A DNA stretch of 64,000 nt from Candidatus Fukatsuia endosymbiont of Tuberolachnus salignus (GTDB taxonomy: Bacteria > Pseudomonadota > Gammaproteobacteria > Enterobacterales > Enterobacteriaceae), in NCBI RefSeq assembly GCF_964030845.1, contig NZ_OZ034983.1, positions 2,728,001 through 2,792,000 on the forward strand, in the 5' to 3' direction. This document shows positions 26,580 to 35,082 of this stretch, one piece after another (the first letter of the stretch is position 1; each line of letters opens with the position of its first letter). The notes under the pieces are model-generated. The model made no database searches and was not told where the DNA came from. It saw only the letters and a program-made list of their open reading frames with translations. The position numbers and the translations under genes were made by a program.

Positions 26580-27095
26580 TTACAGACCGATTGCCCGTCG
26601 GTGTTCTTGCAATAAATCGTTGCCATTCGAGATTTCAATCATATTGAGGGTGTCAATTTCGACAATCACCTCGTTATTTATCGTCAATTTGTAGTAGGTG
26701 TTTTTTGATGAAATCTTGGTCTGTGAGTTATCGCCCTGTTTGTAGTCACCGCTGTCAATTTCCTGATGACGCCCGCGCGTCACTATCTCGATGGATGTGA
26801 TGTCACCGCTATCATCGCGTTGCAATGAACCGGCGAAGCGCAGTTGCACGCCGTCGATTTTAGCACTGCCCCATTGTCGGTAAAGCTGGGCTTCAACACC
26901 ACCAATTGTCCACTCCATGTCGATTGCGCCTTCTTCCAGCCCTAAATCAATTTTAGCGCTGCCGTTCATGCCACCACCACGGTAGTCTTCCAGTTTGCGT
27001 ACCAGTTTGGGCAAGGTGATCGATTCAACAACGCCTTGATAATTATCGCCGTCGTTAAACAGGTTGAAATATTTGAGTTTGCGTGGTAATGCCAT
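26580..27095 (-). CDS. FII: P2-like major tail tube protein FII
   Basis: 171 residues. MALPRKLKYFNLFNDGDNYQ, LPKLVRKLEDYRGGGMNG and MEWTIGGVEAQLYRQWG match the tail-tube family. It forms the inner tube inside the sheath and follows FI by 12 bp. The 150-bp gap to E contains a hairpin (TTTGCC/GGCAAA, 26489-26506). Confidence 0.93.
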   Translation of the reverse strand: MALPRKLKYFNLFNDGDNYQGVVESITLPKLVRKLEDYRGGGMNGSAKIDLGLEEGAIDMEWTIGGVEAQLYRQWGSAKIDGVQLRFAGSLQRDDSGDITSIEIVTRGRHQEIDSGDYKQGDNSQTKISSKNTYYKLTINNEVIVEIDTLNMIEISNGNDLLQEHRRAIGL

Positions 27096-27107
27096 AGTGT
27101 TCCCCCC

Positions 27108-28277
27108 TTAAGTGCCCTGTTGTGCCAGATTGATAAGATAACGATCAGTAATGCGTTGACGGAGCAGCAGATTTTCCAGTGGGGGCACCGGTGTGTAGTC
27201 GTAATCAATCACCAGTTTTCCGGCCTTAAGAGCGTCTTTGTCGTTGCGGGTTTCATCGAACCAGCAGCTACCGTCGATAAGATGACCCGCTGATTTCAGT
27301 GTGCGAAAGGTGGCGCTGATGCTTTCCACGATATCCTTGATTAATGAGGGATGTATCGGTTTGTCTACTGCCCACAGGTGTGCATCCGCTAAGGTATCGG
27401 CCAGCACCTGTGCCGTGCGGGTGTAATTTTCAAACTGAAACAGCGGGTCATCAGAGCAGGTACGTGACCCCCAAAAGCGGTAGCCGTCTTTGCGGATCAG
27501 CGTGGTAACGGCATGCTGATTCAAGAGATTGGCATCGGTCGCGCTGTTTTGTAAATCCCAATAGACATCGGCAGAAATGCCGGTGACACCGTTGATACCG
27601 ACGTTAGAAAGCGTTTTGTGCCAACCGGTTTGCTGGTCGATTTTTGCTCGCAGCCCGAGCGCACGCGCGGTAGCAAAGGCGGTGGTTTCCGCGTGGGTGA
27701 CGCTGTCCCAGCTGAGAAAATCAGACCAAATCAGCATAGCTTCACGTTGGCTGAAATTTTTGCGGTAATGGATGGCCTCTTCTTTGGTTTTACAGCCGTA
27801 AGCACTGAGGTAAGCGAACCCTCGCAAGCGTTGGGCAAGGGCAACCAGTTCGCTGGCAACGGCCTGGGTGTCATGACCCGGAACGCCTAAAATACGCGGT
27901 GTCACCCCACATTGGCCTTGGGCGGCGAGCAAGGCGTTGAGGCCGGTTTTTCGCCCCTCAGGGGTGCTGCCTCCGATGATATTCGAAGTCGTTTCGGCTT
28001 CATTGTCCCCCTGTGCGACACGAACCACCACAGTGAGTGGCTGAGTTTGATCACTGATGGCCTCCAATGCTCGGGCTAAGGTGCCGGTTTCACCGGCTTT
28101 GCCACTGGCGGTGAGGACATCGGTGAGCAGGATCGGGGTATTCAGTGGGAAAGTTTTTGCATCGGCATCGTCAGCGGTACAGACCATGCCGACAATCGCG
28201 GTGCTAATAGGGGTGACGGTGCGGGTGCCTTGGTTGATTTCCTGCACACTGACACCGTGATGATAAGCTTGCGCCAT
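27108..28277 (-). CDS. FI: P2-like contractile tail sheath protein FI
   Basis: 389 residues of the phage_sheath family: HHGVSVQEINQGTRTVTPIS, FWGSRTCSDDPLFQFENYTR and the C-terminal LVIDYDYTPVPPLENLLLRQ. This is the first structural gene of the surviving tail block. In P2 tail-fibre genes lie upstream, and here the invertase occupies that place. Confidence 0.94.
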   Translation of the reverse strand: MAQAYHHGVSVQEINQGTRTVTPISTAIVGMVCTADDADAKTFPLNTPILLTDVLTASGKAGETGTLARALEAISDQTQPLTVVVRVAQGDNEAETTSNIIGGSTPEGRKTGLNALLAAQGQCGVTPRILGVPGHDTQAVASELVALAQRLRGFAYLSAYGCKTKEEAIHYRKNFSQREAMLIWSDFLSWDSVTHAETTAFATARALGLRAKIDQQTGWHKTLSNVGINGVTGISADVYWDLQNSATDANLLNQHAVTTLIRKDGYRFWGSRTCSDDPLFQFENYTRTAQVLADTLADAHLWAVDKPIHPSLIKDIVESISATFRTLKSAGHLIDGSCWFDETRNDKDALKAGKLVIDYDYTPVPPLENLLLRQRITDRYLINLAQQGT

Positions 28278-28375
28278 GGGGCGGATCTCCGGTTACGATT
28301 TCCGCTAGTGTGAGGGGTTTTGCTGTGGTTTGCAGGGGAGTGACCTTGTGTGAGGGAGGGAACAATACCGATTCA

Positions 28376-28957
28376 TCACCCTGCTGACGCGGATAATTCA
28401 TGTTGTTCCTTGGCCGGAATGTAGCGATAAAGCGTCTTGGGTGAAACTCCCAGCACGATTGCCACGTGACGTAATGGGGTACCCGTGGCAAAGAGTCGTT
28501 TTGCTGTTTCGATTACTTCGGGGGTCATCACCCGTTTTCTACCGCCAATACGCCCCTGCAACCTTGCCGCCTCTAAACCGGCTTTTGTGCGCTCAACAAT
28601 CAATTCACGTTCCATTTCAGCCAATGCACTCATCACATGAAAGAAAAAACGTCCCATTGCGGTACCGGTATCGATATTGTCTGTCAAACTACGAAAATGG
28701 ATACCTTGGCTCTTCAACTGTTCAATCAAGGAAATTAGGTGATGGACACCACGACCCAGTCTATCGAGTTTCCAGACAACCAGTGTATCGCCGGCAGAAA
28801 GTTTTTTAAGCGCTTTCTTTAATCCAGGGCGGTTCGTACTGGATTTTCCGCTTATTTTATCTACAAAAATCTGTTCACAATTGACGCTGATTAACGCATT
28901 TCGCTGTAATTGTGTATTTTGGTCATTTGTTGACACCCGAATATAGCCTATTAACAC
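28376..28957 (-). CDS. DNA invertase, serine recombinase of the Pin/Gin/Hin family
   Basis: 193 residues from a GTG. Catalytic Ser9 is in YIRVSTNDQNTQLQRNAL; the resolvase core has WKLDRLGRGVHHLISLIEQL and the C-terminal helix-turn-helix is LRHAVAIVLGVSPKTLYRYI or close to it. These enzymes flip segments between two 26-bp crossover sites to switch tail-fibre ends. A crossover-like site lies 64 bp beyond its start, at 29021-29046. Confidence 0.92.
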   Translation of the reverse strand: MLIGYIRVSTNDQNTQLQRNALISVNCEQIFVDKISGKSSTNRPGLKKALKKLSAGDTLVVWKLDRLGRGVHHLISLIEQLKSQGIHFRSLTDNIDTGTAMGRFFFHVMSALAEMERELIVERTKAGLEAARLQGRIGGRKRVMTPEVIETAKRLFATGTPLRHVAIVLGVSPKTLYRYIPAKEQHELSASAG

Positions 28958-29019
28958 CGTTAGCCTCGTCTAAAAAGCCCGAAAGTATGCCATTAAACAG
29001 CGTGTGAGGTTAAAAAAAG

Positions 29020-29787
29020 TTTCTCAGAAACCTTGGTTTGCGAGAAGCCGCCAAAATGCCTATCGGCACTACACAAAATACCCTCATGAAAGGGGATGAT
29101 CCCAGAGTTGTGAAATGTGATGTTGATCACATCAACGAGCATGCTTTTTTAGCCGTTAACAAGAACGCGTCTCTCACCGACGTTGCTGGAGAGGCTCCTC
29201 AACAACTTCCCGTGGGCATGGGATTACATGCTGGCGGCGATTTTTGGGGAAAATTTGAGGTGGAATTGATGGCGGCCACGTCCGGCGTTGATCCGGCTAC
29301 GCGTCCAGCCATTGTGCGTGAATTGTTACAGTATATGAACATGGATACTATTCATTTTACCGCTGGCTTTAATATCATGAAGTTAACCATCAAAAAGACC
29401 GTCGACGGGTTTGGTTCTTATGTTTTCCATATTCCCAATCAACATATCAAAACAGGGTGTTTTATGAGCTTCGTGCTGTATCACAACATTGTGGGTAATA
29501 CGGATTGGTGGTGGTGTGACAACGCGGTAAAGGGACGATGGCACCAGAAAACACATCATCTCTTCAGCGGCAAAGCCGCAAGCACCTACCATCGTGGCGG
29601 GAAGCTGTCTGATTTATCACGAAAACATGCAGCAGGTGCTTACACCCATGTTGACATTGGCATCAGCGGTAAGCCTACCATAGGCGATGTCCTGTACATC
29701 GCGTTGCCACAAGTTATTGCCGGAAAATGGAACCCCGCTCACCGTTGCCCACAGTTTTATAATGTGGGCGCAGGCCTTGGTACATAA
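29020..29787 (+). CDS. Tail-fibre variable C-terminal cassette, no constant part attached
   Basis: 256 codons starting at the crossover peptide FLRNLGLREAAKM. Upstream is a TAA two codons away, so as oriented it has no N-terminal shaft. The body (VDHINEHAFLAVNKN; LPVGMGLHAGGDFWGKFEVE; SKPTIGDVLYIALPQ-like end) is not a family I can name, but its place after the crossover site says receptor-binding tail-fibre tip. If translated alone it could start at ATG 29056. It may be expressed only after inversion to a shaft gene that is now lost. Confidence 0.65.
   Translation, partial: FLRNLGLREAAKMPIGTTQNTLMKGDDPRVVKCDVDHINEHAFLAVNKNASLTDVAGEAPQQLPVGMGLHAGGDFWGKFEVELMAATSGVDPATRPAIVRELLQYMNMDTIHFTAGFNIMKLTIKKTVDGFGSYVFHIPNQHIKTGCFMSFVLYHNIVGNTDWWWCDNAVKGRWHQKTHHLFSGKAASTYHRGGKLSDLSRKHAAGAYTHVDIGISGKPTIGDVLYIALPQVIAGKWNPAHRCPQFYNVGAGLGT
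29021..29046 (+). promoter_or_regulatory. DNA-invertase crossover site (gix/cix/dix-like)
   Basis: A 26-bp imperfect palindrome with half-sites TTCTCAGAAACC and GGTTTGCGAGAA around a central TT, the layout of hix/gix/cix sites. Translated in the cassette frame it gives FLRNLGLREAAK, the conserved junction peptide of switchable tail fibres. I found no second site in the window. Confidence 0.8.
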
Positions 29788-29801
29788 TGGAGGTATAAAA
29801 A

Positions 29802-30230
29802 ATGGATGAAGTTAACACTGATAATCTTAAGCCATCTTTTGCTCGTGATGATGGCTATGTCGTGACCCGTAAAGGTCTGGAATCCAAAGAGACTGTAAAA
29901 ACAAGAGAATGGATTCGTCAACAGATTGAAACGTTCGCGGATACCCGTTCACGTGAAGGAATTTTAGCGGATGTGTTGGGGTTAATGCTGGTCAATTTCT
30001 CGCAACTGACCATGGCGATGGCACAGGCAAAAACGGTGTCAGATATCAAGGCGGCGGCTCAACCCTTGGCCGATATATTCACTGTGATCGATGCAGAAGT
30101 GAAAGCGGGTACATTGAAATTACCTTATAGGGTCAAACCTCGCGGAGCACAAGGCGTACTGGCTGATATGAGCCACTTATCGAATGATATTACTGTGGTG
30201 TTGCTTACCGAGCAAAAACAGAATCAGTGA
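29802..30230 (+). CDS. Companion of the fibre cassette, unknown function
   Basis: 142 residues, 14 bp after the fibre cassette with GGAGG upstream, so translated with it. Mostly helical (TREWIRQQIETFADTRSREG; LADVLGLMLVNFSQLTMAMA; AAAQPLADIFTVIDAEVKAG). The position is that of a fibre assembly chaperone (U/Tfa) in invertible cassettes, but the sequence does not look like the usual Caudo_TAP domain. Confidence 0.6.
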   Translation: MDEVNTDNLKPSFARDDGYVVTRKGLESKETVKTREWIRQQIETFADTRSREGILADVLGLMLVNFSQLTMAMAQAKTVSDIKAAAQPLADIFTVIDAEVKAGTLKLPYRVKPRGAQGVLADMSHLSNDITVVLLTEQKQNQ

Positions 30231-30307
30231 AAAAGATATAGCGATAGCTATCTCATTAAAAATCATTTCCACCAATGAAAGAGCGATCTTGCTATTTTAA
30301 AACTTAT

Positions 30308-30475
30308 TTACGCCCACATCTGAAACCTATTCCCTGCTTTTTTTTGAATAGGTTCATCAGTTAAGGCATCAAGCAGAGATAGGGCTGTCGTATCACTGCT
30401 TTCTTCTAAAGTTATTTTTTTCTTAATAGCATCAATTGATAAGGCATTTATCGGGTTACGGCTATTCACTGTCAT
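30308..30475 (-). CDS. 55-residue protein co-oriented with the ADP-ribosyltransferase
   Basis: ATG at 30475, 26 bp after the stop of the ADP-ribosyltransferase, with AAGGA directly before it. Sequence: MTVNSRNPINALSIDAIKKK, then ITLEESSDTTALSLLDALTD, ending NRFQMWA. No known family. The spacing suggests one transcript, so it could be an antidote or chaperone for the toxin, or an unrelated small gene. Too short for most gene finders. Confidence 0.5.
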   Translation of the reverse strand: MTVNSRNPINALSIDAIKKKITLEESSDTTALSLLDALTDEPIQKKAGNRFQMWA

Positions 30476-30501
30476 TCCTTTTTCTTCAAGAACAAGCTTA
30501 A

Positions 30502-31857
30502 CTATTTGCTTTTTTTATCAAAATATTTGAATAGTACGGTGAAGGGTGTCAGTGGTTTAAACAGTACTTCATTCTCACAAGGATCAGTGGAAAAGGCAGA
30601 AATATCGGCGCCAGAGTGACCAAAAATATACATCATCTCCTTGTGTTCAGGTTTGGTGGTGTCCGTTGACCTATCTTCTACAAAAAATTTTGCAGTTTTT
30701 TCATGTTTTGAAGTGGAGAAAAAATTTCTATCACCAAGGACGTCTCCCTCCTGAAATTGCTCAGGAGGGCCAGATTTACCAAAAATCACTCGGGAGCTGC
30801 GCACCGGCGAACCGCGAAATAGTGGGCCTGGAAACATTGTATTTAAAACCAACTCGCTATCATCAAGATTATTACTACAAGATTCACCTCTATTGCCACC
30901 TAACCGAGATAACTGCTCAATACCTTGAGATAAGTCTTGAAAGAAACCTTTCCAAGATACAAAATCTTCCGGTGGAGCATTCAGTCCTACCTTGATTTCT
31001 TTATTATAGTCTTCATAAGTATAAAGTATCAGAGCTGAAATTGTGATGAGATTTTCTGAGTTTAAGGGATGACGAGTACTACTACATTTTTGTAAAGCTT
31101 GTAAGTAGATATACCTAATTTCAATCGGTTTGATGTTTGGATAGCGCTCTTTTAATCGATTACACTGATTTTTTATATTAATAGAATCGCCCAATACAAT
31201 CTGCCAATAATACAATTTTAAGCGTATTACGATATCTGCAACAAATTCTTTTAGCCGTTGATAGTTTAAACTGAGCATGCTGGTAGTCTTAGTTTTCCCT
31301 TCTGGATACAAGTCAAAGTCATCCAAAGTAATACACAATAAATCTAAATTTGGATCCTCTAAAATAATGGAAGATTTAGAAAAATCTATTTTTAAATCCG
31401 CTGCCTCACTGAATGAATAAACAGTTTTATTCCTATGCTCTTCAGGCATCACTAACATTAATTTATCTAAATTTTCACCCAATGACTTTTTTGCTAAATG
31501 ATTTAAGTTCTCGGTTATACGAATAGTAATTATAGATCCAAGATTGTCATTAAATTTAATTTCAAATATTCCTTCTTCATTAAAGGATGTATCAAATAAA
31601 TCTTTATATTCTGGTTTGATATGTGAGGCCAGTTTCTGAATGCTGTTTGACAGAGTTATTATCTCCTCTTCATTAAGTAGCCATCTTCTCGCAATTTTTT
31701 CTATTGATAATATATCAGTAATATTTTTTTGTGTTTGAGTAAGGTGCTGACTAGGAAAAAAATCCCGGATTTCCGACCATAATGTATCAATTTTTCGGTT
31801 CAACACCTTTTCTGGGGCATTTTCAACCTGTAGGTTTTGAGGGAAAACTATACTCAT
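30502..31857 (-). CDS. ADP-ribosyltransferase toxin/effector, R-S-E class
   Basis: 451 residues. The C-terminal ~120 residues carry the arginine-specific ART motifs in order: R348 in GPLFRGSP, the STS motif in FFSTSKHEKTAKFF (~381-383) and the E-x-E motif in CENEVLFKPLTPFTVLFK (~428-430). This is the C3/iota/SpvB/HopU1 fold, which transfers ADP-ribose from NAD to a host or rival protein. Residues 1-330 are helical, polar and unrecognised; no signal peptide, so export by a type III, phage-linked or other system is inferred. It lies between tail-fibre genes, a cargo position. Low-GC composition suggests transfer. Confidence 0.78.
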   Translation of the reverse strand: MSIVFPQNLQVENAPEKVLNRKIDTLWSEIRDFFPSQHLTQTQKNITDILSIEKIARRWLLNEEEIITLSNSIQKLASHIKPEYKDLFDTSFNEEGIFEIKFNDNLGSIITIRITENLNHLAKKSLGENLDKLMLVMPEEHRNKTVYSFSEAADLKIDFSKSSIILEDPNLDLLCITLDDFDLYPEGKTKTTSMLSLNYQRLKEFVADIVIRLKLYYWQIVLGDSINIKNQCNRLKERYPNIKPIEIRYIYLQALQKCSSTRHPLNSENLITISALILYTYEDYNKEIKVGLNAPPEDFVSWKGFFQDLSQGIEQLSRLGGNRGESCSNNLDDSELVLNTMFPGPLFRGSPVRSSRVIFGKSGPPEQFQEGDVLGDRNFFSTSKHEKTAKFFVEDRSTDTTKPEHKEMMYIFGHSGADISAFSTDPCENEVLFKPLTPFTVLFKYFDKKSK

Positions 31858-31997
31858 CTTTTTTTATTCTCAGAAAGAACACTAAATTTTTTTCATTATT
31901 AATGATATAATATGTATTAGAGCATACGGTATTCCCCCTAAATTTATTTCATTAAAATTCAGTACTACTTAGGTAAAAACCAGTGTTATTCCAAGTG

Positions 31998-32126
31998 TAT
32001 ACCCTTCGCCTTTCAAGTTACTACGGCGTTGGCGGCTCGCACTCATCCCAGTCATGTATACTCCCTGTACACTCCTGGGATTCGATTGATTACGGCCTTG
32101 CCGTAACTCGAAATTCATTAGGTATA
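31998..32126. repeat. 129-bp imperfect palindrome with TATACC ends
   Basis: Begins TATACCC, ends GGTATA, and the two arms pair over most of their length (TTACTACGGCGTTGGC versus GGCCTTGCCGTAAC). It is of the type seen as dispersed palindromic repeats in Photorhabdus, Yersinia and relatives. The ends resemble those of the IS630 elements here, so IS630 may mobilise it. Confidence 0.65.
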
Positions 32127-32139
32127 TGTTGATCTCAAA

Positions 32140-32433
32140 TCACCTCAGCACCACCGGCCACTCACTCTCTACCGTCGTAGTATCTAGCCTATTTAACGCC
32201 ACGCGGTAGTGTTTCCACGTGTTAAGTGCTGCTATTTCATCCTCAGTAGCAATCCCTAACTCCACCGCATCTTGCAGAGGCGCGATTTTCGTCGTCGCTT
32301 CTCTAAGTAAATCGCGACGCTTCTCGGCACGTGTTTTCATTCGCTGGGCAGCCAAGGCTTGTTGATGCAACGCGGTAGCCTTCTGCCAGCTGAAGCCCAT
32401 TTCAGTGAGTTGATATGGATCGGCGGGAACATT
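32140..32433 (-). CDS. tfa: Tail-fibre assembly protein, N-terminus removed by an IS
   Basis: The frame PYQLTEMGFSWQKATALHQQ, then LLREATTKIAPLQDAVELGI and WKHYRVALNRLDTT is the conserved C-terminus of Caudo_TAP tail-fibre assembly chaperones (Tfa/gpG). It enters from the IS5-type fragment at 32434, so the N-terminal part is gone. It supports this stretch being the tail-fibre end of the same prophage. Confidence 0.8.
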   Translation of the reverse strand, partial: NVPADPYQLTEMGFSWQKATALHQQALAAQRMKTRAEKRRDLLREATTKIAPLQDAVELGIATEDEIAALNTWKHYRVALNRLDTTTVESEWPVVLR

Positions 32434-32763
32434 AGACCTCTTCGGAAACTCTGATTTATCTAATTTCCATGTTATAAATTGCTGCAATCAGATTAAATCG
32501 TAATCCAAAACGTTTTCGCCTGTTTCGATAACGATCTGATACGATTTTAAATCGTTTAATCATACCAATGACATTTTCGTTTAATACACGCTGGCTTGAT
32601 AACTCACGATTGTTGCGTTTATCTTCTTTTGTTAAGGGATTTTTCTTTGTCTTTTTCTTAGGCAACACCGAGTTTGAATGGATCTTGCCAAGCCCTTGGT
32701 AATCTGTATCTGTCACTGTTTTGATTTCAGGATGTATTCGCACGCCAGACTCTTTGAACAACC
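32434..32763 (-). mobile_element. IS5-family element (IS-B copy 2), truncated
   Basis: From AGACCTCTTCGG at 32434 it is almost identical to 2435-2765, covering the C-terminal half of the transposase. At 32764 an IS630 element interrupts it, and the remaining half does not reappear. Confidence 0.88.
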
Positions 32764-33739
32764 TATACCCGTGATCAATGAAGATGCTTGATTTTGAAGT
32801 CGATGAGGATCATGCTCATAGCCATGAAAATAGAGCTGACTGCTGACCAGAAAATTACCCTCGAAGCCCAACATCGTCAAAGCCATGACCGCCGTGTCTG
32901 TGACAGGATCCGGTGTGTTTTGTTGTCCGCAGACGGCTGGACTCCCCCTATGATTGCTCACTCACAGCTCATTAATGAAACCACGGTGCGGCGCCACCTT
33001 ACAGACTATCATAAACTCAACAAGCTCAAGCCTGAAAATGGCGGCTCCGATGGCTATCTCAATGCGGAACAGACCACGTCGCTGGTTGAACATCTCACCC
33101 AGCCGCTCTACCACCACAATCACCAAATTGTGGCCTATATCGCTGGACGCTGGAACATCACCTTTACCGTATCAGGTCTGTATAAAGGGTTGAAGCAGCA
33201 GGGCTTTAGCTATAAAAAGCCGAAAGGTGTTCCGCATAAATTTGCCGTTGAGAAACAGCAGCAATTTATAAAGACCTACAGCGAATTGAAAGACGCCGCG
33301 GGTAATGACCCCATACTGTTTATTGATGCCGTTCATCCGACACAAACCACCAAAATAAGCTACGGCTGGATACGAAAAGGCCAGGATAAAACGATAGAGA
33401 CCACCGGGAGCAGAACGCGGTTGAATATCATGGGAGCCTTGAACATCCAGAATGTGGCTAACCCCATAATCCGTGATGATGAGACGATTAACAGCGAAAA
33501 TGTGGTTCACTTCCTGTCTGCCATTCGCGCGCATTATCCCATCACGACAACGGCACATGTGATCCTCGAGGGTGCAGGCTATCACCGTTCACAGCTTGTG
33601 CAAGACGCCGCGCTTACGTTGAATATCCAGCTTCATTACCTTCCGCCGTATAGCCCGAATCTAAACCCGATAGAGCGATTGTGGAAGGTGATGAATGAGC
33701 AAACACGAAACAATAGATATTACCCATCTAAACAGAGTT
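32764..33739 (+). mobile_element. IS630-family element, copy 2, right end lost
   Basis: Starts TATACCCGTGATCAATGAAG inside IS-B copy 2. The transposase is read from about 32812 to YYPSKQS near 33738, where the IS256 element begins; copy 1 shows ~35 further residues that are missing here. A 1-bp insertion near 32813 relative to copy 1 also shifts the first ~12 codons. This copy keeps the four C that copy 1 has lost, so its middle is in frame. Not functional. Confidence 0.85.
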
Positions 33740-35082
33740 GAGCCTGTACAAGATTCTGTGTAACTGCCGATTCCTCATAAATACACTGATAACCGTTCAG
33801 GGTATTCGATCATAAAGTGATTGAGAGCCTGACGCCAGTTTGGTATCGGCATTGTCCACTTTTCTGATGCAGATTCTATTGCCAGATAAATCACTTTTAA
33901 TGCAGACCCATCATGTGCAAATATTTTGCGTTTTTTTATGGCTTTACGTATCACACTATTGAGTGATTCTATCGCATTTGTTGTATAAATCACCTTGCGA
34001 ATTTCGTCGGGATAAGTAAAAAATGTGGATAGGTTATCCCAATTTCTGCGCCAAATTTGTACCAGTGTTGGGTATTTTTCACCCCAGCGTCCTTCAAAAC
34101 TATCAAGCTCTTGCAAAGCATTTTCTTCTGTAGCGGAACGGTAAATGAGTTTTAGGTCGGCACAGAGTGCTTGTCGATCTTTCCAACTGACGTATTTGAC
34201 CGAATTACGGACTAAATGGACAATGCAAAGCTGGATTTTTGTCTCAGGATAGACCGTGTTGACAGCCTCAGGAAACCCGGTTAAACCATCCATACAAGCA
34301 ATTAATATATCATTTAAGCCCCGATTCTTTAACTCGGTCAGAATCGATAACCAGGTCTTTGCTCCTTCCGTCTCCGCTATCCACAAGCCAAGGCATTCCT
34401 TATGTCCTTCCATATTGATGCCTAGCGCGATATAGACAGATTTATTGATAACCCGCTTATCCTGGTGAACTTTAACGACAATACAATCCAGATAAACAAT
34501 CGGATACAGATTGTCCAGTGGGCGACTACGCCAGGTGGTTACTCGGTCAATTACCGCATCAGTGACTTTAGATATCAAGGTTGGCGATACCTCAGCATCA
34601 TAGATTTTTTTAAAGGTTTCGGTAATTTCCCGTGTGGTCATGCCTTGAGCGTAAAACGCTAAAATGTGATCGTCAAAATGGGTCAGCCGAGTTTGCCCTT
34701 TTTCAACCATTATCGGGGAAAACTCGCCGTTACGGTCACGGGGCGTTTCTATCGCTAATTCACCGTACTGAGAGGTAATATTTTTTGCAGAATAGCCATT
34801 ACGACTATTACCGCTGCCACGTCCTTCAGCCGCATTTTTGGCATAACCTAGGTGATGTTCCATTTCAGCACCTAATGCCGCTTCTACTGTCATCTTAACG
34901 AATTCATTGAGTATCTTGTTTAGATCAGATTCAGTTTTAATGTCTTTTACCAGCGCCTGAGCTACCTGACGTAGCTGAGATTGTTGCGGGGTATCCGGTA
35001 ATTTATTCTTTCTTACCATTGTCTATATCCTATTCACAAATTGTTTAAATATAGGCAATTACACAATTTTCAGGACAGGCTC
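33740..35082. mobile_element. IS256-family insertion sequence, intact
   Basis: Ends begin GAGCCTGT on both sides (33740; complement ends at 35082) and continue with TGTGTAACTGCC or TGTGTAATTGCC. One complete transposase. The flanks differ (IS630 remnant and toxin gene), so no target duplication is seen. Confidence 0.88.
33775..35019 (-). CDS. IS256-family transposase
   Basis: 414 residues, Transposase_mut family. N-terminal KTESDLNKILNEFVKMTVEA, DDE residues within YLDCIVVKVHQDKRVINKSV, ILIACMDGLTGFPEAVNTVY and the C-terminal TNAIESLNSVIRKAIKKRKI. Full length and undamaged. Confidence 0.94.
   Translation of the reverse strand: MVRKNKLPDTPQQSQLRQVAQALVKDIKTESDLNKILNEFVKMTVEAALGAEMEHHLGYAKNAAEGRGSGNSRNGYSAKNITSQYGELAIETPRDRNGEFSPIMVEKGQTRLTHFDDHILAFYAQGMTTREITETFKKIYDAEVSPTLISKVTDAVIDRVTTWRSRPLDNLYPIVYLDCIVVKVHQDKRVINKSVYIALGINMEGHKECLGLWIAETEGAKTWLSILTELKNRGLNDILIACMDGLTGFPEAVNTVYPETKIQLCIVHLVRNSVKYVSWKDRQALCADLKLIYRSATEENALQELDSFEGRWGEKYPTLVQIWRRNWDNLSTFFTYPDEIRKVIYTTNAIESLNSVIRKAIKKRKIFAHDGSALKVIYLAIESASEKWTMPIPNWRQALNHFMIEYPERLSVYL

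Noticed and set aside
28204..28401. 65-codon minus-strand frame (MNYPRQQGDESVLFPPSHKV) between invertase and FI
   Set aside because: It has AAGGA upstream, but overlaps the FI sheath gene by 74 bp in another frame and has no family. Possibly a fragment of a lost fibre gene; not supported enough to list.
35041..35082. TTG at 35041 as the true start of the giant toxin
   Set aside because: It lies within the IS256 terminal repeat and has no ribosome-binding site; the frame is open there only by chance.
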